Positions 8,336 to 16,338 of a stretch of 64,000 bases of DNA are shown here, one piece after another (position 1 is the stretch's first letter; each line of letters starts with the position of its first letter). The position numbers and the translations under genes are program-made. The DNA is taken from contig OY759723.1 in NCBI GenBank assembly GCA_963662575.1, positions 620,001 to 684,000 on the forward strand. The letters run 5' to 3'. This DNA is from Bin5 sp963662575. GTDB taxonomy: Bacteria > Chloroflexota > Anaerolineae > Caldilineales > Caldilineaceae. The notes under the pieces are model-generated. The model searched no databases. It had not been told where the DNA came from and worked only from the letters and a program-made list of their open reading frames with translations.

Positions 8336-10141
8336 TCAACCATCCGACTGTTCAGCCGAGACGCTATCCACACTATTTCCAAGTAGTTGCTTCACTTTTG
8401 CCCTCAGCCTTTCCCTTCTCGCGTCATAAAACGTCACGAATTCTGTGATCGACTCTGGAACATTTCCTAACAGGTGACGCTCCTCATAGACGCGTCTCGA
8501 AGTCTCATCCTCGTGGATGTTCGACAGCCAATCTGCCGGCATCGCGGCACTCTTTTCCATATTCATCGCGCCTTCGAGCAGTTGCAGGTTGGCAAGCCCA
8601 TCTTTACGTTCCCGGAAGGATGACAGCTCTTCCTCGGAAACGCAGGCGTCCTTCAGTCTTCGATTACTGAATCGGGCTGAGGGAAAGATGTGGTCTACAT
8701 GAAACTGATAGCGCAGATCGACGAAAGGGAACAACAGCGACAGCAGTGCGAATGTGAGCCTATCGTTGATTCGCATGTCGGCCAGATCCTCGATCTCTTC
8801 ATCGTTGAACTCCAATTCACGTCCTCTCCTGGCCATCTCTTCGCGAATCCGGGCAACTGGAAAGACGACACAGTCACTCTCTGCAAGCGTCCGCCTCAAG
8901 CCGGTGAGCAAGGTATCAAGGCCGCTTCCCCAGATACCTGACTTGAGAAGGCTCCGCATTAGCCATTCACGAATACCTTTTCGATCTGGCTTAAAACTAT
9001 TGTGTGTAAGAAAGGCATCTCCCGGCTTCTTCTTGTAGAGATAGTAGGCTATCGGTAGGATGGCGCTGTGCGCTGTCAAGCTTCGATCGGTAAAACCGAA
9101 CGTTTCGACCAGACGCACTGTCAGCATTAGAGCCAGCTTGATCTCCTCCCAATTTCTCTCGAAGGTGTCCATATTCTTTCGGTTAAAATTGTCCACCTTA
9201 AAGCCGACGCTGCCGATATCGCTCAGCATGAGACCAGCCTTCAGGACCAAGTCCTTCGAGAAATTGAACCCATTGCCGACGCTGTTGAGATCATCGACCA
9301 AATCATGAATCTCCTTGCGGGCGTCGTGATCTTGCCACTGCGCCACCGCGATCGATAGAAGCAGGTCGGAATAAGAAAGAGGTGTGCCTCCAGCATTCAT
9401 ACGAATGAAAATTTGCAACGCCTTGTCCAACTCCTGCCCCGTCTCCTGATAATAGGCTATCAAAAGCTTAGTGTGGACGACTTGGTAAAGTTCAAAAAGC
9501 GTAACAAAAGCAGGTGTTACTTGCTCCTGCGGCAGTCGTTCGTTGAGCCACTGATTCATGGCAGGCCCTGCGTCCTCCAAATGGAGTATCTCTCCTACCG
9601 GATACCAGCACTCTTCCTCCTTGCTCTCACACAGTTCCTTGTCGGTCAAAAAACTGAACCGATACTTCAGCCCTTCTTCATCGTCTTTTTCACCTTCTTC
9701 ATCATCGTCTTCATTGGGTCGCCAGAGAAGGTCCAGATAAAGCTTCCGCTCAGGGAATGCATCATGGCTTTTCCAATGCTTATATGGTAGCTTGATTGAC
9801 ATACTCCCGTAGAGACCGACGTTAAGGGCAGTCAGACGTTGTTGACCATCGAGCACTGCAGTCAGTTGGCGGTTCGGCATCTGACGCAGAGGTGGGCAGT
9901 GGGGGTTGTCGCGTTGGTGGTAGTCGCGAACAAATCCGAAAAAATTGAAATTGCCGCTGTTTTCGGGATTGACCCGCCAATAGAGAAATGTGCCGAACGG
10001 GTATCCTTGCATCAGACTGTCAAAAAACCGGCAAATCTGCTCAGGCCGCCAGACAAACTCACGCTGGATCGCAGGCAACACCAGTTCGTGCTGGAGTATT
10101 TGGTCAAGGGTGTCTTTGATAGTTTCCCCGGTGTGGTACAT
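8336..10141 (-). CDS. DUF262-DUF1524 protein, GmrSD-type modification-dependent nuclease
   Basis: Single-chain enzyme of 601 aa. The N-terminal DUF262 domain has the ParB-like block LPAIQREFVWRPEQI at 22-36 and the hallmark VLDGQQRLTAL at 96-106, used for nucleotide binding and hydrolysis in GmrS, SspE and BrxU relatives. A very acidic linker (EDDDEEGEKDDEEG) lies near 150-165. The C-terminal HNH-like DUF1524 region has HVDHIFP at about 481-487 and the matching asparagine/lysine block NLQLLEGAMNMEKSA near 518-532. The family cuts DNA carrying modified bases (glucosylated hydroxymethylcytosine for E. coli GmrSD, phosphorothioate sensing for SspE). Which modification is recognised here is unknown. 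It lies tail to tail with the STAND gene and head to tail with the PLD-NTPase gene. Confidence 0.85.
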   Translation of the reverse strand: MYHTGETIKDTLDQILQHELVLPAIQREFVWRPEQICRFFDSLMQGYPFGTFLYWRVNPENSGNFNFFGFVRDYHQRDNPHCPPLRQMPNRQLTAVLDGQQRLTALNVGLYGSMSIKLPYKHWKSHDAFPERKLYLDLLWRPNEDDDEEGEKDDEEGLKYRFSFLTDKELCESKEEECWYPVGEILHLEDAGPAMNQWLNERLPQEQVTPAFVTLFELYQVVHTKLLIAYYQETGQELDKALQIFIRMNAGGTPLSYSDLLLSIAVAQWQDHDARKEIHDLVDDLNSVGNGFNFSKDLVLKAGLMLSDIGSVGFKVDNFNRKNMDTFERNWEEIKLALMLTVRLVETFGFTDRSLTAHSAILPIAYYLYKKKPGDAFLTHNSFKPDRKGIREWLMRSLLKSGIWGSGLDTLLTGLRRTLAESDCVVFPVARIREEMARRGRELEFNDEEIEDLADMRINDRLTFALLSLLFPFVDLRYQFHVDHIFPSARFSNRRLKDACVSEEELSSFRERKDGLANLQLLEGAMNMEKSAAMPADWLSNIHEDETSRRVYEERHLLGNVPESITEFVTFYDARRERLRAKVKQLLGNSVDSVSAEQSDG

Positions 10142-10453
10142 AGCGCGTCTCCTCGAATATTATGATTTTGTAGTCGCTGACCACAAAGTCTGTTAATGCG
10201 CCGGCCTGGACCACCTTCCTCAAATGGGCATTGAAGGCCGGTCTTACGTGCTTTGCGATTGCAGGCGCCCAACTAAACGGCCGCCTGCCTTACCTTGTTG
10301 TAGGAGGTGGTGTTGGACGGTGAAATTTGATGCCGGACATCGAGCTTTAATCCACGCAATTGGAAAGGTAGGGTACTCCCAGATAGATGCAGCAGATGCT
10401 CCGGGAGTCCGACTTGCTTATTTGAGGGTGTCTGATAGTTGTAAAAGTAGTGG

Positions 10454-10577
10454 AACTAATGTAGATCCCAAATGAGACCAAGAGCTTGTGTGTTTAAAGA
10501 ATGCAGATGAGACTCCTTAGCTTCAATTTCGGAGTCATTGCGAAAGTTCGTGGTTTGAAATGGGATCCACATTAGTT
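10454..10577. repeat. 124-bp inverted-repeat unit
   Basis: Ends of 16 bp are inverted copies with one mismatch: AACTAATGTAGATCCC at 10454-10469 and the complement of AACTAATGTGGATCCC at 10562-10577. Similarity continues loosely inward for about ten more bases. It lies between two minus-strand defence genes. It could be a miniature transposable element or a large transcript hairpin. No flanking target duplication is visible. Confidence 0.5.
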
Positions 10578-10591
10578 AGCCTAAGATCAGT

Positions 10592-12598
10592 TCATCTAGC
10601 CCATGGCCACCTAAAGCCCGGCGGGACTATTTTTCTTCCCAGAAACTCCTCTGTTTGGTCGCGCCAGAGAACAAATGTATCGCCGACGCTGGAGGTGTCG
10701 TCGTATAGGAAGTCGGGAATCTCCCCTTTTGTTGACGTGCGCCCGAAGGCGTCCGCCTTTTCCCAGACGACGACAGTGTCAGCTTGAATTGTCCACCCTT
10801 GGTCCCCTTCGCCTACTTTCCTCTGATAGTTTTCAGGCGCAAGGAGCGCTGCCAGTCTCCTCGCGGGACGCTCGTAGCGGCGGTCGGCATACTGATTCCA
10901 GGATACGGGTTGGCACCAATCTGGCAGTTGTCCTGCGACTTTCTGATCCAAGATGTTGCAGATGACTTCGGATGACATCTTCAGGATATCGCGTGGCTCC
11001 GGGGTGCCGTCTAGTTTGTCCATGACGGCGCCAAGGTAGTGCCTGTATAAGTCGGTTGTCAGTCTGTTTCGGATGTCCTCTACGCTGGCGTGTAATCGAT
11101 CTGCCAGAGAGTGCTTGTGGGTAGGGATAGATGTGTTGGTGTAGATCATGAGGCAGCGTTTCACGACCTCATCTTGAAATGATTGGGGCTCGGCGTTCAT
11201 GGAGATTACGAAACACGGGTGCTCGTTGACAGGTGGCATGCCCTCATCCTTCACGATGTCCAGGCCGTGGTCGGTGAATCGTCTGCGGGTGATATCGTCG
11301 AAGATCACCGGGAAGCGCTTGTAGTTCTGTTGAAGACCTCGTAGGGTTCTGCGGGTGAAGCTATCTTTCTGTACGGTACTCGGGTGCCCGAACATGCTGG
11401 CAATTAGCGTATCCACCAGGCTTGTTTTGCCGCAGTTTGCCTTGCCGTAGATGATTGCGAATAAGGGATAGTGGAAAATGTTACCCCCACCTACGACGGC
11501 GCGTGTCCGAAGATCACAGATAAACGGCGAGATGTAGAGCCAGGACATGAAAGTGAAATAGTCTCGCTGCAGTCTATACACGTCTCCCACGAAGCCCTGT
11601 TCATAGTTGTTGAAGTATTCGACTATGGCTTCGGAGCTTTTCCTCAAACCCTCACCGTCTGTCTCTAGCGGGATATGCACTCCTGTTAGAGAGACATGTC
11701 TGGACTCTTGGTGGATTGTTAGACTGGTGGGTTTGTTCTCTTCACTCTGCAGCTGGTTCTTCTGCCAACGCAACTTCTTGATTTCCGCCTTCACGGAGGG
11801 CTTAATTACATATCTGCCGTTCTCTCGGGAGACTTGTGGTGTTACAACTCGGTCGACTGGGACAGCAAGTTCCTCTACTTTATGAACGACCTGGGGCAGT
11901 GTTAGCTCCTCTACATGAGGAGCTTGAAAAACCGTTGGGCCTGGATCTTTCATAACAGGGGTATCTGTAAACTCTATCTCGGCATCTCGCAGGTCTAAGG
12001 GCATGTCGAGTCTGTCTGAGGCGGTCTCCCTGACGGAGTCGTACTCGCGCGAGTAGTGTTCCCACGCTCTGGCGTCGTTGTCGAAGACGACCAACGTTTC
12101 AGGCTGCTTGCCGCCGAAGGCCCGCTCCGAAAGATTGGCGGATCCCACTATCGCTCTGCGACGCTCGCCTCCATCGGCCTCGAGAAGGTATAGCTTCGCA
12201 TGGGCGATGTTGTCTTTCACAACGTAGAATCGGGCACTGCCAGCTTGGATTCTTTCAAATATGACCCGTTGCCGTTCATTTTCTAACTGAAGGGCACAGT
12301 CCCTCACCTGATTGACCAGGAACTGCTGAAACGCAACAATTTCGGCGACCCTTCGCAGACCCCCTTCGTACCCGAAAACGCACTCGAAGTATTCGAAAGA
12401 ATGTCTGTCTAGCATCTTTACGATCATCGGCGCGCTGGCTGAGTAGGTGAGAACGCGCATCCTTTCGAATCCATCGAAAAGGTTCCAGCTGAACGGCTCG
12501 ACTCCTTTGAACTGGGCCGAAACGACTTTAAGGCCCTGCTCTGCAGCAGAGTGGGCGTCACCGAAATCGAAACGGTTCTGTGCAGCATCATCTATCAT
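10592..12598 (-). CDS. Phospholipase-D-like nuclease fused to a P-loop NTPase
   Basis: Predicted defence protein, 668 aa, domain pair seen in sequence. The N-terminal part (about 1-190) is PLD-like: HAK at 133-135 within IAHAKLYLLEADGG and GSANLSERAFGGK at 152-164. This is one HKD-like half-site, so it would act as a dimer as BfiI-type nucleases do; the motif's Asp is replaced by Glu140. After a linker (about 200-330) comes an NTPase with Walker A GKANCGKT (385-392), Walker B PVIFDD (430-435) and a sensor-like ISMN (465-468), resembling SF3/D5-like or AAA ATPases. A single PLD domain joined to this ATPase is not a family I can name. Likely NTP-controlled DNA cleavage, by inference. It is divergent from the HNH gene at 12941. 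Confidence 0.7.
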   Translation of the reverse strand: MIDDAAQNRFDFGDAHSAAEQGLKVVSAQFKGVEPFSWNLFDGFERMRVLTYSASAPMIVKMLDRHSFEYFECVFGYEGGLRRVAEIVAFQQFLVNQVRDCALQLENERQRVIFERIQAGSARFYVVKDNIAHAKLYLLEADGGERRRAIVGSANLSERAFGGKQPETLVVFDNDARAWEHYSREYDSVRETASDRLDMPLDLRDAEIEFTDTPVMKDPGPTVFQAPHVEELTLPQVVHKVEELAVPVDRVVTPQVSRENGRYVIKPSVKAEIKKLRWQKNQLQSEENKPTSLTIHQESRHVSLTGVHIPLETDGEGLRKSSEAIVEYFNNYEQGFVGDVYRLQRDYFTFMSWLYISPFICDLRTRAVVGGGNIFHYPLFAIIYGKANCGKTSLVDTLIASMFGHPSTVQKDSFTRRTLRGLQQNYKRFPVIFDDITRRRFTDHGLDIVKDEGMPPVNEHPCFVISMNAEPQSFQDEVVKRCLMIYTNTSIPTHKHSLADRLHASVEDIRNRLTTDLYRHYLGAVMDKLDGTPEPRDILKMSSEVICNILDQKVAGQLPDWCQPVSWNQYADRRYERPARRLAALLAPENYQRKVGEGDQGWTIQADTVVVWEKADAFGRTSTKGEIPDFLYDDTSSVGDTFVLWRDQTEEFLGRKIVPPGFRWPWAR

Positions 12599-12940
12599 TG
12601 GGAAACACCTTCATTTTGAGTGAACAGCATAACTTGCAGAATGCTTGGCAATTTCCGGACTTCAGTGGCGGGAACCATCCTAGGGCCACGCTCTCCCTTT
12701 AAGTAAATTTCAACCCCACCCAAAGGTGCATCATATTATTACAATATCATAGGCAATACAAACCTATTGGAGTATACTTTCTCCGGGTCTGTTTCGTTTC
12801 GGAAGGACCCTGTCCCAATGAACTCCATCTGATGTCCCAATTGCTTGAACCTTAGCGTTGGGCTCAGAAGCTATACCCTCCCCCGACATTAGATATTTCT
12901 CATATCTCAATCGCGAGGCATTCTGAAATGTTGTGTCCTC
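12599..12940. other. Intergenic region between divergent defence genes
   Basis: A 342-bp AT-rich spacer that must hold the divergent promoters of the PLD-NTPase gene and the HNH trio. I did not find a consensus -35/-10 pair that I would defend, nor any open frame. Confidence 0.5.
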
Positions 12941-13849
12941 GTGAACCCTTCGAGAACCTCGGTGGACAGAGAATCAATTCTAGAGAAATTCAGAACGCTT
13001 AATTTGTGGAGAAAGGACGGGGCGAGGGCGCCGCACAAGCCCCTGCTGGTCATCCTTGCCATCGGAGAATTGCTGCGTGGTAAGGGACGTCTGCTGCCTT
13101 ACTTCGAGATCGACACTAAACTTGGTGAGCTATTGGGCGAGTACGGCCCCAGGCGGACGGGCCAGGGAACGCAGTACCCGTTTTGGCGACTCCAGACCGA
13201 CGGGATCTGGGAGGTTTCCGATGCCGAGAAGATTCGCCTAACAGCAAGTGGGGACGCATGGAAGACCGACCTGATCGACAACAATGTGCATGGAGGATTT
13301 ACCGAGGAAATCGCTAGCCGACTTCAGGCGGACTCCCGGCTGGCAATCGAGGTTATTCAGGGATTGTTGGACGGGCACTTCCCTGACACGTGGCATGAAG
13401 ACATTTTGCAGAGTGCCGGAATCGAGTTGACTGCCAAAGGCGTTATCCGCCGGAGGCGCGACCCGAAGTTCCGGGCCAATATCCTGAAAGCCTACGAGTA
13501 TCGCTGTGCCGTATGCGGCTTTGACGTAAGACTAGGGCAACAGCCCGTCGCTCTGGAGGCCGCACACATTAAATGGCACCAGGCCGGAGGCCCTGACGTG
13601 GAAGTAAACGGCTTGGCCCTCTGTTCGCTTCACCACAAGTTATTCGATCGGGGTGCCTTCACACTGTCCAACGAACTGAAGATTTTCGTGTCCGACGACG
13701 CCCACGGTACCGCGGGATTTGATGAGTGGCTGATGCGGTTTCACGGTGAGAAGCTCAACTTTCCGCAGCGGCAGATCTACTATCCTAACGAAGACTTCAC
13801 AAGTTGGCACGTCAAAGAGGTGTTTCAAGGGGAGTATCGGGAACTGTAG
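12941..13849 (+). CDS. Phosphorothioated-DNA-type HNH restriction endonuclease (SBD-HNH)
   Basis: Type IV-like endonuclease, 302 aa, matching the layout of the ScoMcrA/SprMcrA family that binds sulphur-modified (phosphorothioate) DNA. The N-terminal half has the family's conserved stretches: FRTLNLWRKDGARAPHKPLL (17-36), YPFWRLQTDGIWEV (79-92) and HFPDTWHEDIL (146-156). The C-terminal HNH has zinc-type pairs C189/C192 (CAVCGFD), EAAHI with H209, N223, and LCSLHHKLFDRGAF (228-240). The start is GTG at 12941; no ATG lies nearby upstream. It is followed after 13 bp by the DUF3883 gene, so the two form an operon. No dnd or ssp modification genes are in the window, which fits a role in cutting foreign modified DNA. 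Confidence 0.88.
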   Translation: MNPSRTSVDRESILEKFRTLNLWRKDGARAPHKPLLVILAIGELLRGKGRLLPYFEIDTKLGELLGEYGPRRTGQGTQYPFWRLQTDGIWEVSDAEKIRLTASGDAWKTDLIDNNVHGGFTEEIASRLQADSRLAIEVIQGLLDGHFPDTWHEDILQSAGIELTAKGVIRRRRDPKFRANILKAYEYRCAVCGFDVRLGQQPVALEAAHIKWHQAGGPDVEVNGLALCSLHHKLFDRGAFTLSNELKIFVSDDAHGTAGFDEWLMRFHGEKLNFPQRQIYYPNEDFTSWHVKEVFQGEYREL

Positions 13850-13862
13850 GACTTCATTTATT

Positions 13863-14720
13863 ATGGCGAAGACTTGGTCTGAAAGTGAAAATGAAGCGAT
13901 CGTGAGAGACTACTTTGTCATGCTTGAACTTGAGCAAATGGGGCAGCCCTTTAACAAGGCCGAGCACAGACGCGCATTGATAGAGATCACCGGGCGGTCT
14001 CATGGGTCGATCGAGTTCAAACACTGTAACATCAGTGCGGTCATGGAAATTCTTGGCCTTCCCCACATAGTCGGATACAGGCCTCGAGGGAACTTTCAGA
14101 GCGCACTGTTTGAGGCCGTTGAAGCCCATGTGAACGAAAGGCCTGAACTCTATAAACTACTGACTGGCGAAGTTGGAATGCTAAGAGATAGTTCTGCGGA
14201 GTATAGGGTCGGAGAGGGTATCGTGGTCGACAAAGCGCCTCCTCAACGCGGGGGCCAAGAGCAGGGGATTCCTGAGGAAATCGAACGCATCGTCCGCAGG
14301 TTCGAAAACCCAGCCGAGAGGGACGCCCGGAACAGGAATCTTGGAAAGGCGGGTGAATCGCTCGTTTACGAACATGAAAGACGCCGTCTCCATTCACTGG
14401 GCCGCAAGGATCTGTCCGAATGCGTTCGCTGGGTCGCAAGGGATGACGGCGATGGCTACGGATTCGACATTCTTTCGTTTAGCGGGAAGGGGGATAAAGC
14501 GGAACAAGAGCTGTGGTTGGAGGTGAAGACGACTAACGGCTCTGCGACGACGCCCTTCTATATCACAAGAAACGAGTTGCAGGTTTCTAGCCAGCGGCCT
14601 GATGTATTTCGGATTTTCAGGCTATATGATTTCAGGAAGCAGGTGCGTGCTTACCACCTGGCACCACCTTTGGAGAGTCACGTCTCGCTTACCCCGACCA
14701 TATATAGGGCGACCTTTTAG
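13863..14720 (+). CDS. DUF3883 domain protein, predicted PD-(D/E)xK nuclease
   Basis: 285 aa, starting at ATG 13863 just after the HNH stop, so translationally close. The first about 100 residues are unassigned (WSESENEAIVRDYFVMLELE and an NKAEHRRAL segment). The C-terminal part is a DUF3883 domain: NLGKAGESLVYEHERRRL, then GDGYGFDILSFS, ELWLEVKTTNG and PFYITRNEL. The D in GFDIL and the E-x-K of LEVKTT form the expected PD-(D/E)xK active site. DUF3883 domains are common at the end of restriction and defence helicases; here the domain is on a small stand-alone protein. A partner of the HNH enzyme is inferred from the 13-bp spacing. Confidence 0.8.
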   Translation: MAKTWSESENEAIVRDYFVMLELEQMGQPFNKAEHRRALIEITGRSHGSIEFKHCNISAVMEILGLPHIVGYRPRGNFQSALFEAVEAHVNERPELYKLLTGEVGMLRDSSAEYRVGEGIVVDKAPPQRGGQEQGIPEEIERIVRRFENPAERDARNRNLGKAGESLVYEHERRRLHSLGRKDLSECVRWVARDDGDGYGFDILSFSGKGDKAEQELWLEVKTTNGSATTPFYITRNELQVSSQRPDVFRIFRLYDFRKQVRAYHLAPPLESHVSLTPTIYRATF

Positions 14721-14836
14721 AAGCCAACCTTGACCTACAGTTGGGAGCGGGCACTTGGCGAACTGTGGGCAGGTATGAGTTCTATGACCCTTTTTCGCGT
14801 CCCAGACTTTGGAAAACCGCTAACGAAATCACGATC

Positions 14837-15976
14837 ATGGCCAACAGATCTGTCATTCGCTATCCCTACGCACTTGATTCGGATGGTCAAGTCGTTAACA
14901 TCAACGAGTCTCGAAGTGGCCAGTCGCACCAGTGTTTGGTTTGTGGGAAGCCGATGGTGGCTAAGAGGGGAAAGGTTCGGCAACCCCATTTTGCTCATAA
15001 GCTTTCCATTGCTTGTTCTGACCCTGATACGGCCCTCCACGAAACGGCCCAGTCACTGATCATTCAAAGCCTTGACAGTGCCAGAAACAGCAACGAAGAA
15101 TATAGGCTAGGATATCCTTGCCTAGAGTGCGGTGAGAGCGTTTCCTATAACATCGCCCCGGTGGTTTCCGAGATTAGAGCGGAGAGTTCCGTCGTTGAGG
15201 GCACACGTTCCGATATCGTGCTCTATAGAGAAGACAGGAACCCGATCGTCTTGGAGATCGTGGTTACACATGACCTGGAACCAGACACTCGCAACCGCTA
15301 CCTTGAATCGGGATTACCTGTATTTCTGATCCAGCCTACTTGGGACAGTTTGAATACCCTAGAGAATTCGGTCATTGCGGACGCGACTCTTAATGTTGAT
15401 GTCACACCATGCCGCTCATGCCAAATTAAAGCAGAGCAAAAACGCCAGCGTGATGAAGAGAATGGGAAGCAAGTGAACTCTTATCTCGAGAGAATGGATC
15501 GCCGCAGGCCCTCCGATCCGTCTCGGTTGCCATTTCGTCCCTGGACGCATGACAAATTTGCTCAACCCATGTTCATTAATGCTCGCCGCAGAGTATACGC
15601 AAATGCCATCGTTTTGACTGAATTGGGATTTACGCAGACACAGACAAAACCGTGGCTGTTCCGGTTAGGGATAACAGGCGTTGGAACAATATTTGCCAAT
15701 TTCGGGTCTACCGAGGAAGTTCCTATATGGAAAGACCCGGCGGCTATGGTTCACTGGTCATTGGAGAACCTTTCTGACGAACTGGAGTCGTTGCTGATAC
15801 CTGAATTGTTGGACAGATGTAGGAAGGAGGGGGCCGAAGTTAGGGTGAGTTTCTACAATGGGCACTATGATCAACGGGATGACAACGGAGGAAACGATCC
15901 AGCCCAGAAGGTAAACAGAGACGTTCTGCACAAACTGCTGACCGAGTCCGACCGGGTATTTCACCAAAAGAGGTAA
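14837..15976 (+). CDS. CoiA-like zinc-finger nuclease
   Basis: 379 aa from the ATG at 14837, chosen because the family homology (MANRSVIRYPYALDSDG) begins there; in-frame upstream codons from 14741 look non-coding. An N-terminal CxxC...HxxH zinc finger (C33, C36, H51, H54; CLVCGKPM...HFAHK) is followed by HET at 68-70, a second CxxC (C95, C98), then a CoiA-type nuclease core with SDIVLY (D126) and IVLEIVVTH (E140). Another CxxC pair follows (CRSC). CoiA proteins are competence or defence-associated restriction-fold nucleases. The gene is third after the HNH and DUF3883 genes, 116 bp downstream, same strand. Function is inferred. Confidence 0.7.
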   Translation: MANRSVIRYPYALDSDGQVVNINESRSGQSHQCLVCGKPMVAKRGKVRQPHFAHKLSIACSDPDTALHETAQSLIIQSLDSARNSNEEYRLGYPCLECGESVSYNIAPVVSEIRAESSVVEGTRSDIVLYREDRNPIVLEIVVTHDLEPDTRNRYLESGLPVFLIQPTWDSLNTLENSVIADATLNVDVTPCRSCQIKAEQKRQRDEENGKQVNSYLERMDRRRPSDPSRLPFRPWTHDKFAQPMFINARRRVYANAIVLTELGFTQTQTKPWLFRLGITGVGTIFANFGSTEEVPIWKDPAAMVHWSLENLSDELESLLIPELLDRCRKEGAEVRVSFYNGHYDQRDDNGGNDPAQKVNRDVLHKLLTESDRVFHQKR

Positions 15977-16195
15977 TGCAGAAGCTAGAAGTAAATCACT
16001 TCATCCACGCACGGCCCCAGTTGCAATTCATCCGACCACCGCCCGGAAGTACTCTTCGCGAGAAAATGCGCTCGCATACTTCCCAGCGGTCCGAGCGACA
16101 CCTTGGCGTCTACGGAAGACAGTACCTGATTTGCTGACTGTATGCGCTGTCAGGCTTCGGACAGAGTTCCCGGAAACGCATTCCCAAAATCGTGT
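15977..16195. other. Spacer after the defence trio
   Basis: No gene seen. The right end enters the block (from about 16190) that is duplicated upstream of the second binding-protein gene. Confidence 0.5.
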
Positions 16196-16224
16196 TTGAC
16201 AGTGGTGGGGAGGCGTGCTATGGT
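16196..16224 (+). promoter_or_regulatory. Sigma-70-type promoter of the first binding-protein gene
   Basis: TTGACA at 16196-16201, a 17-bp spacer and TATGGT at 16219-16224. The block from here to the start codon (about 140 bp) is repeated almost unchanged at 18691, so promoter and leader were copied with the gene. Confidence 0.75.
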
Positions 16225-16338
16225 CGCGCGGTAGTTGCCTCATTGTTTTGTCCACTTTAATTGACCAGCGCGATCGTTTGATAGAGTACAGTTAAATTCA
16301 GAAGAGATAGCGGCTTTGCGCCGAGGGAGGAATGCACT

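Noticed and set aside
12838..12885. Promoter for the HNH trio at TTGAAC...TATACC
   Set aside because: The spacer would be about 21 bp, too long for a normal sigma-70 promoter.
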